Shown: one piece after another, positions 43,914-56,395 of the stretch
Numbering within the stretch: the stretch's first letter is position 1
How the letters are laid out: each line of letters opens with the position of its first letter
Source of the DNA: Umbilicaria muhlenbergii
Taxonomy: Eukaryota > Ascomycota > Lecanoromycetes > Umbilicariales > Umbilicariaceae
Direction of reading: 5' to 3'
Assembly: GCA_000611775.1 (NCBI GenBank)
Contig: KK106981.1
Span: forward strand, 6,160,312-6,224,311
Length of the DNA stretch: 64,000 nt
Translations under genes and position numbers: made by a program
Notes under the pieces: model-generated
Database searches by the model: none
What the model was told of the DNA's origin: nothing
What the model saw: only the letters and a program-made list of their open reading frames with translations

Positions 43914-46900
43914 ATGGCCTCCACCAATAGTCTTAGTAGTCGTCTTGAGGAGCTACGCTCTCGCAACCCTCAGTCCCCTCCTAGAGATCACGCATACTCA
44001 GGTTACAATACACCTTCTCGCTATAGCGGAAGCTTCATGCCTTCCCATTCTCAGCCCTCCAACGATACACGTGCAAGTCTCCAACGGCGTTTCACAACAG
44101 ACTTGAGCAGTCTCAACATGCCCATGTTGGCACCCATTGGCCAGCAGCCGCAGCCTGCTCCTCCGACAATAGACAGCATCGACATGTCCTCCACTGTAAG
44201 TGTTCTTTTACTTCTCACAATTACACTCGTCCCTACGTAGTATCTAGCGCAAGACTTTTGATGCTAGTCTTCATTCACTTCTCGATCTTCACTCGGCTCT
44301 CGTGCTGACTTTGAATCGATGCAGACTTTCCATAAGGTCCAGCTTGTAAGCCACCTCGCTCCCAGCTCGTGTCAACCTTCATACCGAGTCATTCCGATCC
44401 ATCTCCTTTCTTACTGACACATCCCAGCTTGAAAAGAAACGACTTGAATACGAGTTGCTAAGGGAGCAGCGGAAAAGGTTCGAAGCCGAGCTCGAGAAGT
44501 TCAACCTACAACAAGCCCGCGAGAAGCAGGAGCTTGATAAAATGGCACAAGACCTACGAGGTATCAATTTGGTCGCTGGGTATCAAAGCGAGCCTACAAC
44601 GCCCCCGGAATACCGAGACCACGTCTTTTCGTCTGGATTCCCTCGTCCGAACCGCTTTTCGTCCTCAAGCTTGGTTTCGCCGCCTGGCTTGAACAATCGT
44701 AGCAGTCGCTCTGGCTCGCAGCTTACTTCACCGCCTTCGGAACAAATTTTGGTATCCCAGAACCATGGCAAAACGGACAAGCTACCTTCGAAATCCGTAC
44801 CAGGCTCTAGACGTGGGTCAAATGACAAAATCATTGTGTATATGCCTGACAATACCACTGCTGAGCAACGATCTACGATTGGGTATGTCCAGCCTTGATG
44901 TCCCACCATTCATCCGTTCCCCTCAATCAGCTATGAAGTACTTGGAAATCGTGGCTCTATCGTCCCGCTTCTCGGCTCTCATACTTCCTTTCACCCCAAC
45001 GTCAAGCTCCCTCCATGTTTACCGCGTGAATGAGAGATGACTTCGAAAATGAAGCTCCAAGTCCTCGATTTTATTGTTTCACAGCCAAAGCTTCGCAACT
45101 ACCTCCGCAAACATGACGCTAATCCTTGGTAGTTCCAATCGCTATTCAATGCCAGTCACCGGCTTGAAGGCACGCGACCGAGACAACGGCGCCGAATATT
45201 CCTCAGCCTTGGGCATGGGACATATCAATACCACAGGATTCCTCTTTGGTGATGACGATGAAACCGCGAAGAAGGAATCTGCTACCTCCCCAGACGTGAA
45301 CAGCTACCTTCAGATGAACGCAACGGATGATAAATTTCCAATACTCGTGCGGCGTGATGACTACCCGGGCTTGGTAAGCTTTCGTCCTGTAAGACAAATG
45401 AGGACTACAGCTGACTGCTCCTCATAGCTGTCTGCATCTTCGGCCGCTTTAGATCTAGCCCTCTCCCAGTCTCCTGGTCCGGACTCGCAGAGTAACGGCT
45501 GGACTCCATTTGCTCGTCACCGGCCCTCACAACAAAGCCTCCCACAGAACGTCTTCCAATCACAACAGAACAACGTTCACAACGATGGGTTGTCAAACAA
45601 TGGCTTCCAGCAGAGCCGAGATGTGGTGGATGAAACTCCTAATACTGGACGCCAGCTGCAACGTCGATCGATGGAAGCGACTTTGGCAACTCTGGCGCAA
45701 AAGAGTGTGCCTGGTCACGCCATCCAGAACGCAATAGCTCCGACAAGACCCACACTAGCAAACATGCAATCCTCGTATTCGACGAACGATATCCCCACCA
45801 CGAAGACGACTTATGGCCATGGACCTACTATTACACCCCCGAAGACCCACGCGCAACAACACTTTCATAATCACAACGCGAGTCTTGGTCGTATACCGCC
45901 GAATGCGTTGAACAATCGTCAAAGTCGCGAGCTTCCAGGCGGTGACGCTCGTCGAGAAGAGCAAACCAATGGGTATCAAGCTTTTCAATCGGGCTTACAA
46001 GCCAGCGCTGCACCATTCGGCCCATCACCAACCATGCCTGCGCCTGCCGAAACCATTCCTAACCCCGTGAGCCCTACTGCCATGTCTCCGTATGCGAATC
46101 CGTCGTACTATGGAGGTTATGGAGTCCAGTTGATGAACATGGGAATGACTCCGATGAACATGGCGAATCCAATGGCCTTCAACAACCATATGCAGGCTTA
46201 CCAGCAACAGAGCCATTTTGCAGCATACCAACAATATGGGAACCCTGGACGCTTTCATGACAGCCAAGCGCGCATCATGCAGCAGAGACGTGCACAGAAT
46301 GGCGAAGGTTTGTTGAATGCAAACTCCAGTAAATTTACAGGCTGATTGTCTTGTAGAGAACGCTCGCTTCACCAATGTGAAACTGGAACATTTGCAGGGT
46401 GAAATCTATGCGCTATGCAAAGACCAACACGGATGTCGCTACTTGCAGAAAAAGCTAGAAGAGCGTAACCCCGAGCATATTCATCTTATCTTCACGGAGA
46501 CGAATGAGCATGTAGTAGAACTAATGACTGGTAACTCCATCTTTCTTTCATTCTACTATCCACGGCTGCTGATGAGTTTAGATCCTTTCGGTAACTACCT
46601 CTGCCAGAAATTGTTGGAGTACTCCAGCGAGCAGCAGCGTACGGTTCTGATCAACAACGCCGCACCACAGATGGTGAAGATTGCCTTGAACCAGCATGGT
46701 ACACGTGCTTTACAGAAGATGATCGAGTTCATTACTACCCCTGAGCAGGTACGCAAGACCCTTCTCCTCCTGCTTGAAATGACCGACCGGCTGACATTCT
46801 ATTAGACTCAGATGATAATCTATGCTCTCCAGGACAGAGTAGTGGAGCTCATACAAGACTTGAATGGAAATCACGTTATCCAAAAATGCCTCAATCGTCT

Positions 46901-47865
46901 AACTCCGAAAGATGCTCAGGTTCGTTATGCTCTCATAGCCTGTGGCAACCAGCTAATATAGTGCGAAGTTCATATTTGACGCCGTTGGCAACAACTGCGT
47001 GGTTGTCGGAACTCATCGCCATGGATGCTGTGTTCTGCAGCGCTGTATCGATCATGCCTCTGGCCATCAAAAAGCCCAGCTTATCAGTCAAATCACCGCC
47101 GATGCTTTTGCTTTAGTGCAAGATCCATTTGGCAACTACGTATTGCAATATATCGTTGACCTTGCTGAACCTGCCTTTACGGATCCGCTGTGCTATATCT
47201 TCCAAGGCAGTATACCATCCCTGTCGAAACAGAAGTTTAGCTCCAACGTCATCGAGAAATGTCTTCGCGGCGCTGACACGAATGTTACGCGCGTTATGAT
47301 CGAAGAGATGCTAAATGCCAACGAGCTCGAGAAGATGCTTCGCGACTCTTTCGCAAACTACGTGGTCCAGACAGCTTTGGACTATGCAGATCCTGAAACC
47401 AAAACTCGTCTGACTGACGCTATCCGTCCGATTTTGCCAGCGATTCGTCAAACGCCATACGGGCGCCGCATTCAGAGTAAGATCATGGTTGCCGACGGTC
47501 AGGGTCGGCTCAGCGGCATTTCCACGCCGAATGATATGTCTTCCCCCGGCCAGATCGCATTGGGGAGGCACAACAGCGTGACATCATCTACGAATCCTCA
47601 TCCAGCGGCGACCGCTAACGGTCTAAAGACAATGAATGGCAGCTACGCCAACCCTCATCAGGTCAACTACCAAGTTAACGGCGCCATGACAACAACCTCG
47701 TTCATGCCGTCTACCATTGCGTCAGCCTCAGCACATTCACAAAACCTGAGCAACGGCTCCTCTAACTTCAGCCAGTTCAGTGCGGGCAGTAGCCAGAACT
47801 CTGTACATCACTCCATCCAAAACTACGGCCGCGCCCAGCAACCAGAAGGCTTCAATTACTTCTGA
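43914..47865 (+). CDS. Pumilio-family mRNA-binding protein (Puf4/Mpt5-like)
   Basis: Sequence-specific RNA-binding protein that represses or localises mRNAs with UGUA-type 3' UTR sites. Proposed exons are 43914-44195, 44325-44345 (a 21-nt micro-exon, TFHKVQL), 44428-44882, 45085-45373, 45428-46307, 46357-46530, 46582-46748, 46806-46919 and 46969-47865; they join in frame for about 1,092 residues. The N-terminal about 640 residues are disordered with a short coiled coil (KKRLEYELLREQRKRFEAEL). Eight PUF repeats follow, with base-reading triplets visible: HGCRYLQ, FGNYLCQ, HGTRALQ, NGNHVIQ, HGCCVLQ, FGNYVLQ, FSSNVIE and FANYVVQ. The DQHGCRYLQ and THRHGCCVLQ forms resemble Puf4/Mpt5. The C-terminus is Ser/Asn/Gln-rich. 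The 202-nt intron at 44883-45084 is the least certain part. Confidence 0.9.
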
Positions 47866-49247
47866 ATGATCCACACATCTAAACCTACAATCTAGCAACA
47901 CTGTACTGGACACGACGAAACGAATGTTATGCTACTACGGCCAATAACGACACCATATGCATCAGAGATATTTGCAATGTCACAGTACCTATCTGCAGAC
48001 CAATGACCCGTTTGCATATCGCTCTGCACCTCCAAACCCATACGTCTCGAGTCATTGATCGCGAGCTGCACCATCCGTATCGTCGTGCTCGTGTCTCTGC
48101 GCTCCGAAGTATCACATTCTGCACTGCAGGGGTCCAGCTTTCTTGTTTCGAACGAGCAACTTATTACCTTCATGTATCCATATCCATTACATAAGAAGCA
48201 CCCTCTTCTCTTCCTGAATCTGCAAACTTCCCAAATTCCCACAGCTTTTTGCCGAAAATCACGAACCGTGATCTCTTTCTCTTTCACCAGCCTTCAACAT
48301 TTGCACCAGGTAATTCAGAGGATATCTACACCACCTAAGTGAGCGTCTCCGGGCATCACAAAGCTTCTGATCCGCTGGCTATCTTCTCTGGCTCTTCTAG
48401 ATCTTTGATTGCATATGCGTCTTTCTTTCGGTTCACGAGCACACGATCAGGCAATATGGCCACCTTGCTTGAGGGACATTGTGGTCGCTGAGACTGTTTG
48501 TATGTAGCATTAGCATACCATCCTATCTGTTATTTAAATCCAACGGATGACTACTGTAAATGCAGCCCTATGACCTGTGATATCGCTCATAATGCTCGAG
48601 AAATTTTCCCTCGCATCCAGTTTCTCTCTCAATAGACGGCTCAAGCGTTTGCTGCCACGCGTATGTCAGACAGGCCCAAAGAGGTAGGAGGAAGCCAGAT
48701 GAACATTGAAAACCGAATGCTAACGACGGCCCCGTCATATTACTTGAGGGAGGAGGATGGGTGCAATTGTCCAGCGCCGGTCGAGCGGCTGTTAAATCAT
48801 GTAGCACCTTCTCAAATTGAGACCGCTAGGAGGCGAGTATAGCTGGTTTTAAAAAAAGGCATACACCATCTCTTTCCTTACGACAGACAGATAGTAGATG
48901 AAATGAAAGACGGTAAGAGGTTAATGGAAGATAGACAGAAGATGAGATAGAAGACAGATCAAAGAAAAGTTAATGGACGGATGAAATAAGAAGTAGAAGA
49001 CGGAGTAGAAGAGGAGTAAAATGTAAGCAGCAGAATTATAGCATTAAGAGATGCTATAACGGAGGCACAGTTAGAGTGGCCCTCGTCATGGACCTTACAT
49101 AACCTAAAACGTCACGAGCTACACCTTGAAACTCAAGTATGGCACCGGATATCGTGCAGATGAATTGGTCCTTATAGAACGACACTCCGGAATCTTGCAT
49201 AAATACCCTCTATCCGGATTTTAGTTATTGGTAGCACATATTAGTAT
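47866..49247. other. Long convergent intergenic region with a purine-rich tract
   Basis: Between the 3' ends of the Pumilio and RNase III genes. The first part is probably the 3' UTR of the Pumilio mRNA. No supported gene. Confidence 0.4.
48885..49025 (+). repeat. Purine-rich degenerate repeat
   Basis: About 140 bases almost without C, built of variants of AGAAGAYRGA and GAGATAGAAGACAGA (for example AGATAGACAGAAGATGAGA, AGAAGTAGAAGACGGAGTAG). It reads as a degenerate microsatellite. Confidence 0.6.
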
Positions 49248-50536
49248 CTATTTACCCCCATTTGATGCTTCGATTTCCCCGACACCTTCCCGCTCCCTCT
49301 CAGCCTTGACTTTCGCATCAAAGTCCCGCTTGACCACCGCGATTTCCTCCACTAGGGGATTGGATAGAGCGTCCATGGCGGCGTCGATACCGGCTTCGTT
49401 TTTGTTCAACCCTCTTCCCGACCCGAGATGCTGATTGTCCCATCCCCATCCCGTGAGATACGCGCCGACGGAAAACCAGACCTTGCCTTCCTTGTCGATT
49501 CGATCGGGTGGTCTTTCCTCCCGGTAGTGCAGCTTGATACCCTTGCCCAACAGCTTCTTTGCCAGGTCTTGTTTCGCCATAGCGTTTGTGTGTGCGTGGA
49601 CTGGTATGTCCATTTGCATGAGCTTGGGCGCCCAGAGTTCTGTCAGCCAGTTTTCCACTGTGGCGAAGCCGTGGGTGGAGTCGGATAGGACGACAGCGGC
49701 GACGTAGGCTTCGAATACGTCGCCCATTGTTTTGATCCATGTCTTGCCACCGAGTGCGGTCGTCGGAGGTATCTGGGTCCGTTTCTCGAAACCATAGGCC
49801 ACCGAGTACTGAGCAAGTGTCTCGTTCTTCACAAGCATCTCTCGAACCTGGGACAGTCGTCCTGCGGGTAGGTGCCAGAATCGAGAGTAGATAAGCCGCG
49901 TTGCGATGATCTCGATGTATGCGTCGCCTAAGAACTCCAGCCGGTCATAGCTTGCATCAAAGGTCGCTAGCTTCGGAGCCCCGATTGTGCCCTGGTGCTT
50001 AAACGGTAGATCTGCTAGCGATTCGTCTTTGATGGGTGGCAAGCTGGGTATCCTCGATTGCGGTGAGCCTTGCTTTTCGGATGCTTGTGGAGGTGCAGAA
50101 CTGCTGTACGGTGGGAGGGGATTCAAAGATGTTGTGTTGGGGTAATTCCTGTCTAAGGCAGCACGAGGAGAATCCAACGACTGCTCCGAACGAGGGACTT
50201 GTCCTAGGTTCGATGCAGCCACCATATGCTCGACCGGTGCACGTCTTCCAGTGTGCTCCTCTGCTGGTCCAGGACCTTGCTTCAAGGATCCCACGGGCTT
50301 GGGATGCCGAGCATTGGTCTGACCGCGTCCATGATGATTGTAGTCGTGTCTCGTAGGTAAAGAGGTGTTGTAAGTGGCATGATAGTCACCAGTAGCAGGA
50401 TTTCCCTAGACACATAAGCCTCAGATTGATCCAAATACCCAAGAGAAGGAAGCGTTACCCCGTCTGCGCCCTTTCTCTTCTTCTGGGAAGATACGGCATC
50501 CGCGCCGTTGCCTTCAAAACCCCGCTTCTTACCCAT
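49248..50536 (-). CDS. Ribonuclease III
   Basis: Double-strand-specific endonuclease, like yeast Rnt1 / fission yeast Pac1, that processes pre-rRNA, snRNAs and snoRNAs. Minus-strand exons 50536-50459 and 50405-49248 join in phase 0 for about 411 residues. The leader is basic (MGKKRGFEGNGADAVSSQKK), a likely nuclear signal. The RNase III signature DRLEFLGDAYIEIIATRLIY is near residues 180-200, including the catalytic Glu and Asp. The second acidic site, GDVFEAYVAAVVLS, is near 254-267. The C-terminal about 110 residues (KLMQMDIPVHAHTNAMAKQD onwards, GIDAAMDAL) fit a diverged double-stranded RNA-binding domain. A single RNase III domain and no PAZ or helicase distinguish it from Dicer. It is divergent from the mS33 gene with a 286-bp gap. 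Confidence 0.9.
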
Positions 50537-50822
50537 TGCGTGCTTATTTATCCCATAATTCATCCAGTAGGACCCAGATGAAGCTCTACGTGGAATTAGA
50601 ATATTAGTTATACGCAAGCCTTGGCCTGCACAACGAAGTGTTGCGGTTGTCACTTAGAGTAGTTAAATTCAAAGCTCAAGTCTCTGCATAACACTAGCGT
50701 ATAATAATGACGGCACAAAGCGAAAATTATGCAAGGGACGAGCCCATCTCTACTCCAAGTCGTACAGCCCAACTTTCGAAGATCCAGCAATTGTTCCCAG
50801 ACTCTACGAATGAGACACAACA

Positions 50823-51332
50823 ATGGCGGTGGCAAGGTCCCGAATACTGGACTTGATGAAGGTAAGGCAATTCAGCAATGACTTTCGAAGCCCTTTCTCA
50901 TGACGAATAGTTACAATGCCGCATCTTCTCCACGACCTTCAACCCAGAGCGGTTAAGAACCGGTAACAAAGTGCTACGCCAAAGGCTGAGAGGACCCGCA
51001 ATGGCGGCCTACTATCCAAGACGAGTTGTCACCTTCCGAGATCTACAGAAAGCATACCCTGATCTAGAGACGTGGGACGAGGAAGAAGAGGACCGAGTAG
51101 AGGCGATCAGAGTGTACGGGCATTCCCTTCATACACTATATGACCAGCTGTTAACTACTTCTATAGAGCCAAACAGAAAGGGAAAGGCGCGCCGAAAAAG
51201 AAGAAGAGTGCAGAAGGTGGATCCACCCTGGGCAGTTTCTACCTTCTCAATACTAGTGCTGACTGTTTTGCAGAATCCAAGAAGTTCGCTGGCAAGAAAA
51301 AGAAGTCCGTTGTTATAGAACCGAAGGCCTAG
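50823..51332 (+). CDS. RSM27: Mitochondrial small ribosomal subunit protein mS33
   Basis: Component of the mitochondrial 37S subunit (yeast Rsm27, human MRPS33). Exons 50823-50861, 50911-51113, 51167-51216 and 51274-51332 join in frame for 116 residues, the expected size. Exon 1 encodes MAVARSRILDLMK, exon 2 the conserved core (LQCRIFSTTFNPERLRTGNK, then VLRQRLRGPAMAAYYPRR and TWDEEEEDR). Exons 3-4 encode a basic Lys-rich tail (AKQKGKGAPKKKKSAE, FAGKKKKSVV). The donor at 51114 was chosen over the GT two bases earlier because only it gives the tail in the frame shared by relatives. No cleavable presequence is apparent apart from the basic N-terminal helix. It is divergent from RNase III. Confidence 0.93.
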
Positions 51333-52398
51333 ATACAGAGATTTGGCCCCCGGTGCTTTGCTATGTTGGCTTGGTACGGAATGTTGGCGTTCTCGTGGTG
51401 AAATGCACAATAGCGGCATGGTGGGAGTTTCGGTGTTTTCTGTGGATACCTGCAGTATCGACGGCTTCGGTGTCGTATTCGTTGTAAGCAGTGGCATCTT
51501 CGAGCCTCCATGCCGACGGGTATGGAGACGTTAAGTACGGTCAGATCGGTGGTCCTTGGATCAATCAAGGCATCTCTTGGAATTAAGCAAGTGCCGACTC
51601 TCACGTAGAACATAAAAAGTGTGCAGCATAAGTCATGAATACAAAGGCGGATTGGTATATTGTTCTTATTCTATCCTTCTTCTTCCCTTCTTCTATCTTT
51701 CTTGTATGCTTCCTTTTGCTTCACCACTCTTGTCTATATTCGTGACTTATGCTACACACTCTTACTGCACTGTGTGCCAAAGGTTTTGCTCGAAACTCTG
51801 CATTCGTATTGCTATTACTGCAACATAACAGAATCGGCCTACCATATATGATTGGTCTCATGTAAAAGACAGACAACGGCACGTAGACTAAATATAAAGC
51901 AACAGTCAGTGTCCTACACTTCATGACACTGTAGTCTTGCAACAAATTGTGCTGAGCACTGCTGAGGGGCGCCTTGTCCAACTCGGTATGCTCTCCATAG
52001 TGTTCGACTGGCTTAGTTTAATCGTTCAGAAGGAAGACAGGAAGACTTAATGTAGGGTCCTCCGTCACCCGTGATGATTTGTAGTTCTAGTCATGTCGCT
52101 ACAACTGCAACTCCAGCACCCATAACCTGAGCGTGACTGGTGACTAGCCACGCTAGCTTACACGCCGTTGGCTGTTTTATAAACGGAGCTCTGTAATTAA
52201 CACTAGCGCTGAAATCGCTTCGCTCCCGCTTCAACGACAACTGCACCTCGTCTCTGTCTGCGATTCATCAGCTCCTACCTCCTTATGAACATAGCGATAC
52301 CCTCCTTCTTGCGATCTCATCCGCCAGGTTCTTCATAGCCATCACTAGTCAATTCTTCGGCCTGATTGTAGCGCAGCTCTGCGCGCCTCCTGCCCAAC
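51333..52398. other. Intergenic region
   Basis: 3' flank of the mS33 gene and promoter of the SF3B2 gene. No supported gene; A/T-rich between 51600 and 51950. Confidence 0.4.
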
Positions 52399-54130
52399 AT
52401 GCCGTCTGCGGTTAAGCCGTCGAAGAATCAGATGAGGAGGGCGAAGAAAAAGGCAGCAAAGCAAAATGGGGTAACTAGAAGACTTTGTATCTGCGGAATA
52501 CTTGCTGATTGCGCTTCAGGGCACTTCCGCTCCTGAGCCTGCTGGCGAATCGGACATCAAAGAAGAAGAGGTCGCCAAAAGCGATGCTCCCTCAACATCA
52601 GATGCTCAAGATCTTGACGCGATGGACGAGGAGGATCCGCTCTACGAGATGTACAAGGGCATCATGGAAAAGTTCGAACAAAGTGATAAAGAAGATCCTT
52701 CGTTAAAGGAACCGGAAAAGCCGGAGATATATTACGACGACGATGATGAGATCCCCGACGAGGATGAAGAGAAGGGTGAACCCAAGATGTCCAAGAAGAA
52801 ACGGAAAGAGCAGAACAAGCTGTCAGTGGCGGAGCTGAAGGCGTTGGTCAAGAAGCCGGAAACTGTGGATTGGACAGACACATCAGCCTCGGATCCCAGA
52901 TTACTGGTACACATCAAGGCTTATCGAAACGTTGTTCCCGTCCCTTCACACTGGTCACTGAAACGCGAGTATCTATCGTCGAAACGAGGTGTAGAGAAGC
53001 CTCCGTTTGCTCTGCCCAAATTCATCCAAGAAACGGGGATTGCGGAAATGAGGGATGCTGTATTGGAGAAACAAGATCAGGCCAGCTTAAAGCAGAAGCA
53101 AAGAGAGAGAGTACAACCGAAGATGGGAAAGCTTGATATCGATTATCAAAAGCTCTACGAAGCCTTTTTCAGATTTCAGTCCAAGCCGGAGCTGACACGC
53201 TATGGTGAGGTCTACTACGAGGGCAAAGAGTATGAGACAAATCTCAAACATCTTCGACCTGGTGAGCTTAGTGAAGAGTTGAAAGAAGCTCTTAACATCC
53301 CACCAGGCGCGCCGCCGCCATGGCTGATTAATCAGCAGCGCTTTGGTCCACCACCGTCGTACCCTGCGCTCAAAATACCGGGTCTCAATGCGCCTCCTCC
53401 ACCGGGCGGACAATGGGGCTTCCATCCCGGTGGATACGGTAAACCACCTGTAGACGAGTACAATCGGCCGTTATATGGCGGCGATATCTTCGGTGTACTA
53501 CAGCCACAGCAAAACGCCCAATTAGGTGAGCCAGTCGAGAAAACACTTTGGGGTGAGTTACAAGAGCCAGAAGAGGAGTCCGAAGAGGAAGAGAGCGACG
53601 AGGAGGAGGAAGATGGGGACGATGAAGATGTTGGCGCAGGACTACAGACACCCAGTGGTCTTGAGACCCCTGGCGGTATGGCTTCTACAGTGCCTTCAGA
53701 ATTTGGTGGTGCCGAGAGTGTGGCTGGTGAGTTTGATCTACGAAAGCAAAGGAGAGGGACCGAAACGGAAGAGTCTTCGCATCCTCGTGCGGCGTACCAA
53801 GTCATTCCAGAGCAGCAAGCGAGAGTACAGGGATTCTTCGGTGGGGATCGTACCTATGATCTCAAAGCAGCTCAGAGTAGTTTACCTGTGCTGGGCCAAG
53901 AAGATCATAACCGGAAACGTAAGAAGCCAGGTGATGTGGATGTAGCTATGGATCCTGAGACGTTGCAAGCCAAGGATGGAATAGATAAAGAGGAGATGAA
54001 GAGGTTGTACGAAGCACAAAAGCAGCAGGAGCAGAGTCAATGGGGATTTCAAGAGGATCTCAGCGATATGATAGCTAGTGAGAGTCGGAAGAGGCAGAAG
54101 AGAGATGAAGAACGAAGAGCCAAGCGGTAG
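52399..54130 (+). CDS. CUS1: Splicing factor 3b subunit 2 (SAP145/Cus1)
   Basis: SF3b component of the U2 snRNP that contacts the pre-mRNA around the branch site and binds Hsh49/SF3B4. Exons 52399-52470 and 52520-54130 join in phase 0 for about 560 residues. Exon 1 encodes MPSAVKPSKNQMRRAKKKAA. An acidic stretch precedes the DUF382 core (LSVAELKALVKKPETVDWTD, then ASDPRLLVHIKAYRNVVPVP, HWSLKREYLSSKRGVEKPPF). The PSP domain follows: LRPGELSEELKEALNIPPGA, PPPWLINQQRFGPPPSYPAL, KIPGLNAPPPPG and PLYGGDIFG. The C-terminal part is acidic then charged. All hallmark blocks are in the usual order; the protein is somewhat shorter than human SF3B2 because the long N-terminal Pro-rich region is missing, as in other fungi. 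Confidence 0.95.
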
Positions 54131-54612
54131 AGTGAAGCCCATGAGCTGCATCAAATTCAAGATACCCAAGATTCGCAAGAGCCTCTGGCAAGATGCACCC
54201 CGTATTTTATCGAATCAAACGTGAAAGCAGCTATCTCGAAGCCCAATGAACTCACCAGAGGCTGCCTTCGCACCTTGTTGCAAGCAATGAGTGGTATACG
54301 AACAGACGTGATGCAAGGTTAACCTCAGATGCCTAATGACCGTACTGCTAACACCTGAGGGCCCATGTGTTGACTGGAGATTAGTGCCCTGAAGGAATTT
54401 CTGCATCTCTTCCAAGAAGGGTTTAGCGTAAAAGCGCGAGATCCGAATTATTTGAAGAGCAACCTCACCTTGCATACACACAGATGTTGATCACCTCGAC
54501 GTCGACACGGAACTGTTATCATAGACAACAATTTCAACTCGCCGCCGATCGGTGCAGCTAATTTCAGTTCGGAAAGCTTACACACTATCGCCAAGGGCCG
54601 ACCTTAACAGTG
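54131..54612. other. Intergenic region
   Basis: Between the SF3B2 gene and the SR-rich gene on the same strand. No supported gene. Confidence 0.4.
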
Positions 54613-56395
54613 ATGGACAGAGGACGCGACAGAAGGTCCGTCCAAACAGTCTATAACCCACTTTTGCACTCAGCCTAACACAGATCACTGTCCTGACTCC
54701 AGTGGTCTTCATGTCTGTTCCTTTAGAAGTATCCGCTAACTTATATTCCATTACAGGTATGACGAGCGAGATCGCCCCTTGGGAGGTGAGACCTACCGAC
54801 CATCTGAAAGATCTGGACGGTCTCCGCTTCGAACCGATACCTATCGAGCAACCCGATCACCACCTCGCAGAGGCCGTACACCGCCTCCAGCCGCAGATAA
54901 CTATATTCCCGGTGGTGGCAGGATTGTACCGCGACCTCGGAGTCGCTCTCCTGGAAGATTCCAACGCCGCTCACGAAGTCCTGCCCCACGAGGCAGAGAT
55001 AATGGAAGCTATAGAGGCCGGCCGAGGTCTCCCATGCGTGGATACTCTCCGAGAAGAGATGAGCGTGACAGGAGCCCGCCGCCAAGAGCGCGAAGAACCT
55101 CAAGGTCACCATTCAATGGTCCAGGCCGTCAAAGATCACCAGCTCCCGTAAAGAGAGCCCGAGAGCGGTCACCTATTGACAATCGTCGTCCGCGATCTCC
55201 ACCCATGGCGAAAAGAGAGAGATACGCTTCGCCACCACGTGAGAGGTTCGACAGGGATGCTGCTCCTAGATTTCCCCGAGAGAACAACTACCGCCCCAGA
55301 GAGCGTTCTCGTACTCCTCCTGTACGACGCTCGGAACATCCATCTCGTAGGGAATCTCCAATATCTTCACGCCGATCATCTCCCCCAATTCATCTAGATA
55401 GAATAGCCCACACTGGTTCTGGCACTCATTCTCCCGCCTTCGCTGGCTCTCGGCCTCTACCGCCCGCGACTCATTCCCCTTCATACCGTGAGAGGTCACC
55501 CCGACATGAACGTGAGCGCTCCCCTCCTCGTCGAGCATACTCACCTGTGCCGAGATCACCGCCGAACGGACCCTCGGGCTATCGTGAACGTTCGCCGCCA
55601 CCTCGACGTGAAAGAGACGAACCTCGCAATGGTGTCACTCCAAATACATGGTCGTCAAATCAAGTGTCAGCCACACCCGGTCCCAGCTATCGCAATGGCG
55701 ATGGGAACTCCTCTCGCGCTCCACCAAGCGGCCCTGGTGGATCTCGCTACAACGACTCCTACTTACGGGAATCACCCTCCGGACCGCCCTCAGCTCCAAT
55801 CTCCATGTCCGCCCACAATCGCCCTAGCAGCTCATCTCTCCTAACAGCTCCAACACGCCCACGAGGTGGTCCCTCATCGTTTGGGCGAGAAGGCCCCCGA
55901 GAATCCTCATACGGCGGTCCCCCACCTCGTCGTGGTCCGCCACCCTCCCATTTCAACGGCCCTCCTCGCCAATCAAGCTACGACGCTCGCTCCGGCGACG
56001 TTCCCACCGGCCCCCGCGGCTCCTACCACACCTCCAACCCCTCACCCTTCGAGTCGCGCCCTCCTTTCCGCCCCAACAACAGCTCTTCGACAACCTACCC
56101 ACGCACGCAGCGCTTCTCGCAGCACCTCAACAACGTGCCGGCCATCGTACCCGGCGGCAAACTCCTTCCCAGCGGCTTGGATCCGCAAGCGGAGAAACGG
56201 TTGGCGCAGTTGGAGGAGGACAAGAAGAAGTTGCTGGAGGCGATTGAGGAGAAGCAGAAGCAGAAGCGGGCCGGGTTGAGGGAGTGGGAAAAGGCGGAGA
56301 GGGAGAGTGCGAGGGAGGGACTGAAGAGCGAGCTCGCGGAGGGGCATTTGGATCGGATGACGGGGGAGGGAGGGATGGGTGGGAGTGCGTTTTGA
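54613..56395 (+). CDS. Arg/Ser-rich (SR-like) protein
   Basis: Exon 1 (54613-54635, MDRGRDR plus two bases) and exon 2 (54757-56395) join to give about 553 residues; the join yields RRYDERDRPLGGETYRPSER, in keeping with the rest. Most of the protein is low complexity, with many SP/RS dipeptides (RSPPRRGRTPPP, RSRSPGRFQRRSRSPAPRGR, RERSPPPRRERDEP), like SRRM-type or other splicing-associated matrix proteins that are phosphorylated by SRPK/CLK kinases. A Gly/Pro/Ser segment follows. The only ordered part is a C-terminal helical stretch (LDPQAEKRLAQLEEDKKKLL, EAIEEKQKQKRAGLREWEKA), probably a coiled coil and the best handle for a search. No RRM is visible, so it is not a classical SR protein. 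The donor GTCCGT at 54636 is atypical. Confidence 0.7.

Noticed and set aside
44931-45025. Extra exon in the Pumilio gene (YEVLGNRGSIVPLL...)
   Set aside because: It looks protein-like, but no donor/acceptor pair lets it join both neighbours in frame, whereas a single 202-nt intron from 44883 to 45084 does.
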